DNA of 64,000 nucleotides from Desulfovibrionaceae bacterium (GCA_019421865.1 JAHZEL010000008.1:468590-532589); one strand, 5' to 3'; counted from the stretch's first letter, positions 44,163-53,089 are shown. Program-made: numbers and translations. Notes: generated by a model not told the origin, from the sequence alone.

Positions 44163-45431
44163 CTACTTCCTCACCTGGCCCTGCCCGAAGACCACGAACT
44201 TGGTGGTGGTCAGCTCCTGCACCCCCATGGGACCGTAGGCATGCAGCTTGGACGTGCTGATGCCGATTTCCGCACCGAGTCCGAGCTGTCCGCCGTCATT
44301 GAAGCGGCTCGAAGCATTGACCGCAACCATGGAGGCATCCGCCTCACGCAGGAAGCGCATGGCATTCAGATGATTGGTCGTGCAGATGATTTCCGTATGA
44401 TTCGAGCCGTACCGGGCGATGTGCGCAAGCGCGTCGTCCATGTCTTCCACCACGCGCACGGCAAGAATGAGATCATGAAATTCCTGACCGAAATCTTCGG
44501 CGGAAGCAGGCACGGCAGAAGATCCGAGCAGCGGCAGCGACGCTTCGTCCGCGCGGAACTCCACTCCGGCAGCGCCGAGTTTTTCCGCCACACGGGGAAG
44601 AAACGCGGCGGCAACGGCTTTGTGCACGAGCAGGCATTCCAGCGCATTGCACACGCCCGGCCTCTGCACTTTGCCGTTGTATACGATATCCGCCGCCTGA
44701 TCCAAATCGGCGCTTTCATCGATGAAGGCGTGACACACGCCCTTGTAGTGCTTGAGCACGGGCATGGTCGCCTGACTGGTCACCGCGCGCACCAGCGACT
44801 CTCCGCCGCGGGGAATGAGCACGTCCACGAATTCATCTAGACGGCAAAGCTCGGAAACGGCCTCATGAGACGTGATGTCGATGAACTGCACGGCATCGCC
44901 CGGCAGTCCCGCTTCACTCAGCGCTTCATGCAGAAGCGCCGCCAGCGCCACATTGGAGCGGAGAGCCTCGGATCCGCCGCGCAGGATCACGGCATTGCCC
45001 GCCTTGAGGCAGAGAATGGAAGCATCCACGGTTACGTTGGGGCGTGCCTCGTACACCATCGCCACCACGCCGAGAGGAACGCGCATGCGCCCCACCAGCA
45101 GACCGTTGGGCCGCTGCCACTGGGAGTCCATGGCTCCCACGGGATCAGGCAGCTGTGCCACATGACGACAGGCTCCGGCCATGTCGGCCAGAATGGCCGG
45201 GGTAAGACGGAGTCTGTCCATACGGGGGCCGTCCAGCCCGGCAAGACGGGCCGCTTCAAGATCCCTGCCGTTGGCTTCGAGAAGTTCGCCTTCTCTTTCC
45301 TCCAGCAGAGAAGCCAGCCGCAGCAGCGCACGGGTCTTGGCTTCGGGACTGGCCGCCGCCATCAGACGGGAAGCCTCTCTGGCCTTTTTTCCGGCAAGAC
45401 GGACAGCTGCACCGATCGTCATATCTTCCAT
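44163..45431 (-). CDS. proA: Gamma-glutamyl phosphate reductase
   Basis: A 422-aa aldehyde-dehydrogenase-fold enzyme of proline synthesis, reducing gamma-glutamyl phosphate with NADPH. Recognisable segments are PLGVVAMVYEARPNVTVDA, LKAGNAVILRGGSEA, the catalytic Cys in QRPGVCNALE and VNASSRFNDGGQLGLGAEIG. AAGGAG precedes the ATG. proB is not in the window. Confidence 0.96.
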   Translation of the reverse strand: MEDMTIGAAVRLAGKKAREASRLMAAASPEAKTRALLRLASLLEEREGELLEANGRDLEAARLAGLDGPRMDRLRLTPAILADMAGACRHVAQLPDPVGAMDSQWQRPNGLLVGRMRVPLGVVAMVYEARPNVTVDASILCLKAGNAVILRGGSEALRSNVALAALLHEALSEAGLPGDAVQFIDITSHEAVSELCRLDEFVDVLIPRGGESLVRAVTSQATMPVLKHYKGVCHAFIDESADLDQAADIVYNGKVQRPGVCNALECLLVHKAVAAAFLPRVAEKLGAAGVEFRADEASLPLLGSSAVPASAEDFGQEFHDLILAVRVVEDMDDALAHIARYGSNHTEIICTTNHLNAMRFLREADASMVAVNASSRFNDGGQLGLGAEIGISTSKLHAYGPMGVQELTTTKFVVFGQGQVRK

Positions 45432-45704
45432 AATCTGTCTCCTTGAAAAAACATGGGGTCAGCATACGGGTCGGAAAGCCGCCATGCAAGCGTTTTCCTT
45501 TTACGTTACGGAAAAAGCATGACTTCTCCGAATATTCTTCTCTTCGCGGGCCGCCCGCTTCTTCTGCAGACGTTCTCCGACCCTCTTCCCTTTTCCGTGA
45601 AACACGAAGCCCTTCCGGCGTAAAAACATCACGCACGTTTTGTCTTCCTTTGTGCCGAAACCGCCGTTTTCCGCGCTGAGTACGCCTTAAAAACGGTTTT
45701 TCTT

Positions 45705-45733
45705 TTGACATTTATGTCAGTCTTTACTAGCGT
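45705..45733 (+). promoter_or_regulatory. Predicted promoter with inverted repeat TGACA-TTTA-TGTCA
   Basis: TTGACA (45705-45710), 17-bp spacer and a weak -10 TAGCGT (45728-45733). A perfect inverted repeat TGACATTTATGTCA (45706-45719) covers the -35. The rest of the 369-bp gap upstream (45,432-45,704) shows no gene. Confidence 0.45.
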
Positions 45734-45800
45734 GCTTCCATACGCCGGAACTCTTCCGGCCTTTCCTTTTGTCCTTTTCTCCATTTTGAAGGAGTCATAC

Positions 45801-46535
45801 ATGGCACAGCGTCCCACCATTCAGAAGCCCACGCCCCTGTCCGAACCCGCTTTCCGCAAAGGGGCCGACCCCGTCATGGGCGGTGTGAACATTCCCAACT
45901 TCAGTGCGGAAATGCAGGCCGAGGTCAGCCCCGAAGCCGCCCCTCTGTGGAACTTCGTGCTCACCCATGCCCGCAAGATTGCCGCCGGCGTGGTGGTTCT
46001 GGTTGTAATCATTCTTTCCGTCGCCGGATGGCAGTGGTATCGTGAAGAACAGATTGCCGACGCCCGCCTTGCGCTCGGACGCATCATTTCCATTCAGGAT
46101 CCCGCCCGCCGCACCGCCGCTCTGGAAGGCTTCCTGAAGGATGCTCCCTCCGCCGTGGCCACGTCCGCCTATCTTGAGCTTGCGGCTTCCGCCATTGAGA
46201 GCAAGGACTGGGACAAAGCCGCTGCGTCCTATGCCAGCGTGGCTGAAAACGAAGGCGACTCCCCTCTCGGCTACACGGCCCGTCTGAACCACGCCCAGGT
46301 GCTCATGCACAAGGGTGACTTTGCGGCCGCCCGCGACGAATTCAAGGCTCTTGTGGCCGACACGCCCGCCGAAGTCGTTCCCGTGATCCATCAGCAGGTT
46401 GCCGAAGCCGCCGTCGCCGCCGGCGACAAGGCAGGCGCCATCGCCGCCTATGAGGCCGCCGTGGCTTCCCTGCCTCCCACCGACAAGGAATCCGCCGCCT
46501 TCTTCCGTTCCCGCATCGCCGCTCTCAAGAAATAA
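45801..46535 (+). CDS. Membrane-anchored TPR-like protein (YfgM-type)
   Basis: A 244-aa protein with a ~50-residue cytoplasmic N-terminus, one membrane helix at ~58-76 (IAAGVVVLVVIILSVAGW) and an exported TPR domain (repeats around AYLELAASAIESKDWDKAAASY and HAQVLMHKGDFAAARDEFKA). This is the arrangement of YfgM, an ancillary SecYEG-associated chaperone; homology is by architecture and weak. AAGGAG lies before ATG 45801. The degenerate enhancer-binding protein gene follows 27 bp later. Confidence 0.7.
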   Translation: MAQRPTIQKPTPLSEPAFRKGADPVMGGVNIPNFSAEMQAEVSPEAAPLWNFVLTHARKIAAGVVVLVVIILSVAGWQWYREEQIADARLALGRIISIQDPARRTAALEGFLKDAPSAVATSAYLELAASAIESKDWDKAAASYASVAENEGDSPLGYTARLNHAQVLMHKGDFAAARDEFKALVADTPAEVVPVIHQQVAEAAVAAGDKAGAIAAYEAAVASLPPTDKESAAFFRSRIAALKK

Positions 46536-46562
46536 CGCCGTTCGCACTTCCGGAGTGCTTTC

Positions 46563-48155
46563 ATGCTGCAGCATTCAAACAACGCCGCCAATCAGGATGT
46601 CAGTCCCTGGCTGGAAACGCTGCGCCTCATCGCCAGCGAAATGGGTCCCAAGCGCCCTTTCCAGACCAGTCTCACGTCCCTTTTGCGGAAGCTTTCCGAG
46701 CGTCACGGCTTTCTGCGTCCGCATATCGTGCTTTTTGATCCCGAGACCGGCATGCTCCGCCTCAGTCTGGCCGATACCCAGCCCAAAGCCAATCACGCAA
46801 GCTATGCCCCCGGCGTGGGCGTCACCGGACAGGTTTTTGCTACGGGGCGCTCCGTCATTGTGGAAAAACTCAAGGGCGATTCCCTCTTTCTGAGTCTGCT
46901 CTTCGAACGTTCCGACGAGGAAATGGAACGGCTCTCCTTCATCTCCGTTCCCATTCTGGCTCCTTCCGGAGACGGTACCCTCTCGGCCCGCGAAGTCATC
47001 GGCACCCTGAACGCCGATACGGAATTCGTGTCGCGTGAAGATCTGGAAAAACGCCGAGTGTTCATGGAAGTCGCCGCGGCCCTCATCGCCAATGAAGCCG
47101 CCTACATGCAGGAAGCCCTCAGCCGTCAGCGCAGGCTTCCCGGTCAGATGGCCCAGAGCATTGCCGAAGATGAGGACGCCCGTTCCGACTCCGCGTTCAT
47201 TGCGCAGTCCAAAGTCATGCGCAACATTCTGGAGCAGGCCGCGCACATCGCGCAGGGGCGCGCTCCCGTGCTGCTCTGCGGCGAACCCGGCGTAGGCAAG
47301 GAACGCCTCGCCACGCGCATTCATGCGTTCAGCCCGCGCAGCGACATTCCTCTTGTGGTATGCCACTGTGCCGCGCTGCCTCCGGAACGCCTTCAGATCG
47401 AACTGTGCGGCTATCAGAAAGGCGCGTTTCTCGGCGCCATGCAGACGCAGAAAGGTCTTTTTGAACAGGCCAATACCGGCACCATTTTCCTTGACGCCGT
47501 AGAAGCGCTCACGCCTACGGCTCAGGAAAGTCTGCTGCGCCTGCTCAAGGAGCATACGGTAGTGCGTCAGGGCGGCGGAGATCCCGTTCCTGTGGACGTG
47601 AGAGTCATTGCCGCCACAAGCGCCCAGCTCGACGCGCTCGTGGAACAGGGCCGTTTTTCCGGCGAACTGTACGCCCGGCTCAATGTCTGCGCTCTGCACA
47701 TTCCTCCGCTGAGAGAACGCAGAGAAGACATCGTTCCCCTTGTGGAACATCTTCTGCTGCGCAACGCCAACTATCACACGGAAAAGATCAAGCGCATTTC
47801 CTACCCTGCTCTGGAACTGCTTACCCGCTACTTCTGGCCGGGCAACATCTCCGAACTGAGCAGCTGCCTGCAGCGTGCTGCGCAGTACTGCGAAGATCAC
47901 GTCATCCGGGCCGGAGATCTTCCGCCCTCCCTGCAGACGGCGGAAAGCACTGCTACGGAAGCAGGCCTTTCGCTGGGCGATGCCGTTACCCGCTTTGAAA
48001 AGGAACTGCTTGTCGACGCGCTGATCAAGGCCGGCGGCAATATGCTGAAAGCGGCCCGCGATCTCAAGTCCAGTTACCGTATCGTCAACTACAAGGTGAA
48101 GAAATACGGCATAGATCCGCATCAGTTCGTATACCGCAACAAGAATATGCAGTAA
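46563..48155 (+). CDS. NifA-like enhancer-binding protein homologue with degenerate AAA+ motifs
   Basis: A 530-aa protein with a GAF domain (~30-180), an AAA+ sigma-54 activator domain (~215-440) and a Fis-type helix-turn-helix at the C-terminus (GGNMLKAARDLKSSYRIVNY). Walker A GEPGVGKE (240-247) is present. The sigma-54 contact loop reads GAFLGA (287-292) instead of GAFTGA. Walker B reads FLDAVEAL, with Ala312 where the catalytic Glu belongs, and the first arginine of the FRxDLYYRLN region is Ser. These changes predict poor or no ATP hydrolysis and sigma-54 remodelling, so it may act as a repressor or sigma-70-type regulator. It is linked to the TPR protein gene. Confidence 0.85.
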   Translation: MLQHSNNAANQDVSPWLETLRLIASEMGPKRPFQTSLTSLLRKLSERHGFLRPHIVLFDPETGMLRLSLADTQPKANHASYAPGVGVTGQVFATGRSVIVEKLKGDSLFLSLLFERSDEEMERLSFISVPILAPSGDGTLSAREVIGTLNADTEFVSREDLEKRRVFMEVAAALIANEAAYMQEALSRQRRLPGQMAQSIAEDEDARSDSAFIAQSKVMRNILEQAAHIAQGRAPVLLCGEPGVGKERLATRIHAFSPRSDIPLVVCHCAALPPERLQIELCGYQKGAFLGAMQTQKGLFEQANTGTIFLDAVEALTPTAQESLLRLLKEHTVVRQGGGDPVPVDVRVIAATSAQLDALVEQGRFSGELYARLNVCALHIPPLRERREDIVPLVEHLLLRNANYHTEKIKRISYPALELLTRYFWPGNISELSSCLQRAAQYCEDHVIRAGDLPPSLQTAESTATEAGLSLGDAVTRFEKELLVDALIKAGGNMLKAARDLKSSYRIVNYKVKKYGIDPHQFVYRNKNMQ

Positions 48156-48184
48156 CTCTTCCCCTTCGGGCAGCATGCCTTCCC

Positions 48185-48215
48185 AAGGCACCGGACAAGT
48201 TCCGGCGCCTTTTTT
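48185..48215 (+). terminator. Rho-independent terminator after the regulator gene
   Basis: AAGGC-A-CCGGA pairs with TCCGG-C-GCCTT, followed by a T-run. Confidence 0.75.
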
Positions 48216-49173
48216 ATTCTCCGTCCAGAGCCTTCAGGCCGACAGCGTTTGGGAATTTCCTGCCAGGGAACCGGTCTTCTTTCGGCAAAAGCCGGGTGCG
48301 TCCCCGGCCGCTAGGCAAAGCCCCCTGCCGCAATCCAGACATCCGCATATAGCGCAGTTGCTCACCGCCTTTATCGTATCATGACTGAATTCGAAGCGAG
48401 GCGCAGACTCTTCGGCAAAGGGAAGCCGGGAAAGCTTCGGCCCCCAGCTTTCCCGGCTCCTGAACGACTTTTTCTTCAGCCACTCCATTCCCTGATCGAC
48501 AGGCAAAACTCGTCTCTGAGAGCGCCTGCCGCTGAAAAACGCCCATCTGACAGCATCCAGTCTCTACCTTTGCCTGCAGATGTTGTCGTTTGCCAGCTGT
48601 CTTCTCTGCGGCGGTAAAAAGTCCACAGACAGGGAGCCTCATATCCAGAGCCTCAGGTCCTTCCGACCAAGAAACACCACGCATAAGGGAACAACCGGAA
48701 AAGTATAAGACGCTCAATGTCTCCTGCCTGAAGGTCAAAGTCCCGCCCTCTTACCAGTACGATCTAGAGGACGAATCAGAGGGCGTCCGCCCTCAGAGAC
48801 ACGACACTCAGCAATGCCTTAGTATATGGACTCGAAGACGATGCCCGGCTTTTCTCTCGAGGCAAACGGACTTCTGCAATTATCGCGTCCGTACGTGTAT
48901 AGCGACAGATAGTTTTGGGTATAAGGGAATACCGGGATTCTGTGGGATTTACGGGGATATGGTGGGACGGAAGGTGTTGAAGCGCGGCAGTTTACAGGAA
49001 ATCAAGAGGAAAAAAGAGCACGAAAAACGGGAAGAAGCGTACGAACGAAGCTATCCGGCAAAAATACGTTTAAAAGGTGAAGGTGTACGCTAGTTTTTGA
49101 CTACGGAAAAATCCCCGTGGTGTGCTCATAACCGCCGCGCTACGGTGTTATAGCGGAGCCCTGGCATCTTGGC
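48216..49173. other. Gene-poor stretch containing the unresolved left end of the prophage
   Basis: Nearly 1 kb without a recognisable gene. It holds a perfect 13-bp hairpin (48424-48458) and, at 48917-48966, six GGG runs spaced 8-10 bp. Open frames here (48,381-48,617 and 48,590-49,093 on the plus strand) resemble nothing; the latter ends in a Lys/Arg/Glu-rich stretch that could be a short real tail but I cannot support it. Base composition becomes more AT-rich after ~48,860, which suits a Mu-like left end with transposase-binding sites. Confidence 0.5.
48424..48458 (+). repeat. Perfect 13-bp stem, 9-nt loop hairpin
   Basis: AGCCGGGAAAGCT (48424-48436) pairs exactly with AGCTTTCCCGGCT (48446-48458). 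CTTTTTCTTC follows 11 bp later, so it could be a weak terminator of an unannotated small RNA. Confidence 0.5.
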
Positions 49174-49222
49174 AAAAGCCCCCTGCAATGTGTCGATTTG
49201 GCACAAAACAGGGGGCTTTTTT
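49174..49222. terminator. Bidirectional terminator next to the repressor gene
   Basis: AAAAGCCCCCTG (49174-49185) pairs with CAGGGGGCTTTT (49209-49220), T-rich on both sides. It ends the leftward repressor transcript and would block host transcription from entering. Confidence 0.8.
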
Positions 49223-49917
49223 TATTTGTATTCGCGTCCGATCCAGAGTACCCGGCCGATAACGCGGAAATGGGCGGAGAGATCGCCTCTCGTATCCAAT
49301 TCTAGCGGCGGATAGGCAGGATTGGCGCTTTTTAATATAACTTTGCCGGGCAAGTTATCTATTCTTTTTAGATAGATGCTTTCCTCAAAACCAACGGCAT
49401 ACATTTGTCCAGGGATAATTTTCGTTTTGCTTTGATCGATCAGTGCGACATCGCCATTTAGAACTTCCGGCACCATGCTATCACCGGAAACTCTCATCAA
49501 AACCATATCGCTAGGGTTGCCTTTGCGCAAAATAAAATCCCGGCGAAAGGCATACTCTTTACTTGGGGTTCCATTTGTTTCAAAGCTACCCCCACCCGCA
49601 GAAAGTACAGCATCTACAAGCGGAATCATGACGATATCATTATTTTTTTCAATGATATCACTCGTTTTTTTTCGTAGCTCTGCCAGTAATGCCTGTTTGG
49701 AGTCATCATCTTCTCTCATGGGGCCGCGCCCTAGAAGGAGCCATTCTGGCAAAATGCGCAATTTTTTGCAGATATTTTCAAGAAAAATTGCGTCAGGAAC
49801 AGACACTCCTTTTTCGTAGTTGCGCAAGGTACTTTCCGTTGTGTCCATTTCTTGCGCAAAAGAGCGCCTAGATTGAGAGCCTCTGATGAATTCTATACGT
49901 GCTGCAAGAGTGTCCAT
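49222..49917 (-). CDS. Phage repressor, HTH plus S24 (LexA/CI-type) peptidase domain
   Basis: A 231-aa CI-like repressor. The N-terminal helix-turn-helix is in SFAQEMDTTESTLRNYEKG (residues ~15-35). The C-terminal half is an S24 self-cleavage domain: VDAVLSAGGGSF holds the Ala-Gly-type cleavage region, RVSGDSMVPEVLNGD the Ser nucleophile and the later IYLKRID the Lys. So induction by RecA-stimulated self-cleavage is expected, unlike Mu's own Clp-controlled repressor. ATG 49917 is used; TTG 49926 has a better spaced AAGGGGG and would add MHA. It is divergent from the early genes, with TTGCGCAA palindromes on both sides of its start. Confidence 0.88.
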   Translation of the reverse strand: MDTLAARIEFIRGSQSRRSFAQEMDTTESTLRNYEKGVSVPDAIFLENICKKLRILPEWLLLGRGPMREDDDSKQALLAELRKKTSDIIEKNNDIVMIPLVDAVLSAGGGSFETNGTPSKEYAFRRDFILRKGNPSDMVLMRVSGDSMVPEVLNGDVALIDQSKTKIIPGQMYAVGFEESIYLKRIDNLPGKVILKSANPAYPPLELDTRGDLSAHFRVIGRVLWIGREYK

Positions 49918-50060
49918 AGCGTGCAATACTTCTACCCCCTTAACTATTGCGCAAACTGTTGCGCGCAGGTAATGGGATAACCATTTGTTTTTGCACGTGA
50001 AATCATAAATCCTGTCAAAAACCAACTGTTGCGCAATTTTTTATTGACAATGCGCAATAA
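49820..50060. promoter_or_regulatory. Cluster of TTGCGCAA operators in the lysis-lysogeny switch
   Basis: Exact 8-bp palindromes TTGCGCAA occur at 49820, 49852, 49947 and 50029, with near matches at 49959 and 50050 (ATGCGCAA). Two lie inside the start of the repressor gene and the rest in the control region. A -35 TTGACA (50044-50049) for rightward early transcription abuts the last sites. They are likely repressor and Ner-type binding sites. Confidence 0.65.
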
Positions 50061-50184
50061 ATGACAGAAAACAGACTTACGGGCGGTTTACATGTGAACG
50101 TGACAAGTCAAGTGTAGCCGCTCCGATTCAGAATATCAACGTCCTAGCCTGGACAAGGTTTGGACAAGCCGGAAGGCGGCCACC

Positions 50185-50613
50185 ATGCCACAGTTTTCCC
50201 TCTTTGATTACGATTACAGCAGGATAGCCGGGCTTATGCCCGCCGTCCGGGCGGCCATGCGCCGCGCGGCGGGAAATCCTGACGGCGAGGGGCGTAAAGC
50301 GTTGGTGGACAAGATAAACGCCATCGCCAGAGACGCCGAAGTCCGCCTGACGGCAGGCCGTGCGGAGTCCGTATCCAAGGATGTTTTGGACAAGTGGCTC
50401 TCTCCATCGGATACCTCCCATCCCCCATCCATTCTTGCCCTTGTGGTGTTCTGTAAGGCTACCGGCGACTACGAGCCCCTTCGGGTTATTCTGGCCGCCT
50501 GCGGCCTGGACATCATGACGCCGGAAGACAGGCGATTCCGGGACTACGGCAAGGCAGACATGGAGATGAAGGCAGCGAGGAAGCGCAAGAAGCAACTGGA
50601 GGAAAAACTATGA
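50185..50613 (+). CDS. Phage early protein, unknown function (regulator-like)
   Basis: A 142-aa protein, first gene of the rightward early operon. It begins MPQFSLFDYDYSRIAGLMPA, has a helical middle (ALVDKINAIARDAEVRL, then SVSKDVLDKWLSP) reminiscent of CII-like phage DNA-binding proteins, and a Lys/Arg-rich C-terminus. I do not recognise the family with confidence. It overlaps the next gene by ATGA. Confidence 0.65.
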   Translation: MPQFSLFDYDYSRIAGLMPAVRAAMRRAAGNPDGEGRKALVDKINAIARDAEVRLTAGRAESVSKDVLDKWLSPSDTSHPPSILALVVFCKATGDYEPLRVILAACGLDIMTPEDRRFRDYGKADMEMKAARKRKKQLEEKL

Positions 50614-50885
50614 ACTGGGCAAAGACTGAAAATACCGATCGGAAGCGTCTTGGTGAGCAGCGTTGTTTCTGGTCCATGCGCATCTATGAGGCTCTGAGAC
50701 GGAACGGACGTTCCGCGGCTGTTATCGCCTATGAACTGGGCATTTCCCGTACAGCGGTTTCCGCTACCATTCTCGGCAAGAGTCACTCGCCTCGCATTCT
50801 GGACGCACTGCGTGAAGCCGGGGTGCCGGAGAAGTACCTTTTCGACCCGCGCAAGGTATCCACTACCGGGAAGGCCGCCGCGTAG
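50610..50885 (+). CDS. Ner-like small HTH transcriptional regulator
   Basis: A 91-aa protein. Its helix-turn-helix is RSAAVIAYELGISRTAVSATILGK with the layout of phage Ner/Nlp proteins, which down-regulate early and repressor promoters. It directly precedes the transposase A gene, the position of ner in Mu. The C-terminal KYLFDPRKVSTTGKAAA is unstructured. The assignment rests on motif and position. Confidence 0.65.
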   Translation: MNWAKTENTDRKRLGEQRCFWSMRIYEALRRNGRSAAVIAYELGISRTAVSATILGKSHSPRILDALREAGVPEKYLFDPRKVSTTGKAAA

Positions 50886-50946
50886 GCACTAACCGTAAAC
50901 AGGGGGGCAGCACTGCCACCTGTAACCATCTTTTCCGAGGCGCGTC

Positions 50947-53085
50947 ATGGACAATTTAAAAGAAGCATATACAACACGAGAGATTGAAATAGCTCTTACT
51001 TGTGTGAAAACAAGCGTTATCCGTCGCGCCTCTCGTGAGAACTGGCAGTCCCGTCCCCGTGCAGGGCGTGGCGGCGGCCGTGAATGGCTTGTCTCTTCCA
51101 TGCCTGAAGAGACACGTCTTGCCCTGGCCGCAAAGTTCGCCCCCGTCGTAGAAAGCACTCCTTTCACCCCGAAGTCCGTTTCCCTTCCGGTGGAAGCTAC
51201 CCTCAGCCCAAAGGCACAGTGCCGGGCGGACGCGAAAGCCATGGTCCTGCACCTGTGTGTAGTGTTTACGAAGTTTACCAACCTGCCGAAGACGCGGGGC
51301 ATGGAAGCCTTCGCGGTGCGCTGGAACGCCGGAGAAATTGAGGCTGAGGACTGGCTGAAAAAGGCTGTCCCGCACATCACCAAGAACACACTCGTCAACT
51401 GGACAAAAGCGGTCACCGCCGAAGGTTCCCTTCGCCTTGCGGGCGACTACGGGAAGGGACAGCGCGGCAAGGGCTGCATCGACAGTCAGCCGGAAGTGAA
51501 GGAAATCATCGTTGCCATGATGAGTGAGAAGGCGGAAGCGTCTTCCACTGTTATCCTGGACTTCTTGCGGGCCACCAACGCCAAGCGCTTACCGGAAAAC
51601 CGGTTCGACGTTCCTTCGCTTCGTGTTCTTCAGCGGTGGATGCAGCGCTGGAAGGAAAGGAATCCTTCCCTGTATCAATTCACGCAGTCGCCGGACATGT
51701 GGCGCAACCGTTATCTGCCTTCCTTCGGGGATTACTACGCGGGTATCGTCCACCTGAACCAGCTGTGGGAGTATGATGGTACTCCGTCCGATATCATGCT
51801 TTCAGACGGCAAGCGCTACGCCATTATCGGTGTGATCGAAGTTTACACGCGGCGCGTCAAGCTCCGCGTGACGCCCAGTTCCACGGCGCGGGAAGTCGCG
51901 GAAATCACCCGCTCCTGTCTGCTTGACTGGGGCGTGCCGGAAGTGGCGGCGACCGACAACGGTAAGGAGTATGTCTCCCGTCAGATGATCAGGCTGTTTA
52001 CCGACCTTGATATCCGGCACGATCCGCTTCCGCCTTTCCGGCCGGACAGAAAGCCCGCCATCGAGCGCGTGTTCCATAGTTTTTCCCATGACCTTCTGCC
52101 TGCCGCGCCCTGCTATCTGGGGCATGACGTGGCCACCAGAAAGAAAATCGAGAGCCGCAAGAGCTTTGCTGAAAGACTCATGAAGCGCGGCGGGGAACCG
52201 GAAGAACTCAGCATGGCCATGACGCCGGAAGCATTGCAGGAGTTCTGCGACAACTGGACAGATAAGATCTACATGCACCGGTCTCATGATGGCCTGGGCG
52301 GCAAGACTCCTTACGAGAAGCTTGCGGAATGCAAGGATACCGTGCGGCGCATACCGGACGACTACCTGCCCGCGCTGGACATGCTGCTTCTGCCCGTGGT
52401 TGGCGAGCGCCGTATCAACAAGGAAAGCATTCGCATGGGCGGCCGCGAGTACATCGCACCGGAACTCGGTTCTGCCGACATCATGGGGCGCATGGCGGAA
52501 ATACGCATGGACCGGCAGGACACAAGCGCCGTTTACGTGTACATGGACGGGCTTTTTGTGTGCCGGGCGGAATGTGTGGACAACCTGAGCGCGGAAAGAC
52601 GGCAGGAACTCGCGGTGGCCGGGCGTATCGCGGCGCGTTCCGTAAAGAAGCAGGCAGCCGCCATACGTAAGCTTGCGAAGAAGCACGGCATCGACGCGGC
52701 GGCGCAGGACATCATGGACTACCACCTTGCCCGCGCGGAAGAAATCGAAGCTGCAAGCCCGCAGCCGACCCGCACGTCGGAAGCGCATACCACGTTTGAA
52801 CTCGAAGAAGCCCGCCGGGCCGCATCGGGAGAAAAAGCCATGCAGACACTGACGCCTGAACAGGCGGAGGCGGCGCAAAAGGAAGCTGCGGAACTCACCC
52901 GTAACGAATTCACAGTGCCCGCCTCCATGCAGGAACGGTATGCGCTTTATCAGAAGCTCAACGCTCGCTCTCAATCCGGGGAAACGCTTTCTTCGGAAGA
53001 GGAGAACTGGCGGTCCATGTACCGGTTCAGCGCTGAGTGCAAGGGGCTTGAAGACATGCAGTTTCTATACGCTGTCAACCAATAG
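50947..53085 (+). CDS. MuA-like DDE transposase
   Basis: A 712-aa transposase that joins the phage ends to target DNA. Its N-terminal winged helix is the Mu-type DNA-binding domain (YTTREIEIALTCVKTSVIRR, ending GREWLVSSMPEE). The RNase-H-like core has Asp in LWEYDGTPSD (~275), Asp in TDNGKEYVS (~335) and Glu in AIERVFHSF (~371), a complete DDE triad. The C-terminal ~180 residues correspond to the MuB/ClpX-interacting region, with charged helices at the end. Length is near that of MuA (663). Confidence 0.95.
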   Translation: MDNLKEAYTTREIEIALTCVKTSVIRRASRENWQSRPRAGRGGGREWLVSSMPEETRLALAAKFAPVVESTPFTPKSVSLPVEATLSPKAQCRADAKAMVLHLCVVFTKFTNLPKTRGMEAFAVRWNAGEIEAEDWLKKAVPHITKNTLVNWTKAVTAEGSLRLAGDYGKGQRGKGCIDSQPEVKEIIVAMMSEKAEASSTVILDFLRATNAKRLPENRFDVPSLRVLQRWMQRWKERNPSLYQFTQSPDMWRNRYLPSFGDYYAGIVHLNQLWEYDGTPSDIMLSDGKRYAIIGVIEVYTRRVKLRVTPSSTAREVAEITRSCLLDWGVPEVAATDNGKEYVSRQMIRLFTDLDIRHDPLPPFRPDRKPAIERVFHSFSHDLLPAAPCYLGHDVATRKKIESRKSFAERLMKRGGEPEELSMAMTPEALQEFCDNWTDKIYMHRSHDGLGGKTPYEKLAECKDTVRRIPDDYLPALDMLLLPVVGERRINKESIRMGGREYIAPELGSADIMGRMAEIRMDRQDTSAVYVYMDGLFVCRAECVDNLSAERRQELAVAGRIAARSVKKQAAAIRKLAKKHGIDAAAQDIMDYHLARAEEIEAASPQPTRTSEAHTTFELEEARRAASGEKAMQTLTPEQAEAAQKEAAELTRNEFTVPASMQERYALYQKLNARSQSGETLSSEEENWRSMYRFSAECKGLEDMQFLYAVNQ

Positions 53086-53089
53086 AAAA

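Noticed and set aside
48590..49093. 167-codon plus-strand frame in the gene-poor stretch
   Set aside because: No ribosome site, mixed composition and no family; the repeated Gly pattern follows the phased GGG runs. Kept only as part of the unexplained region.
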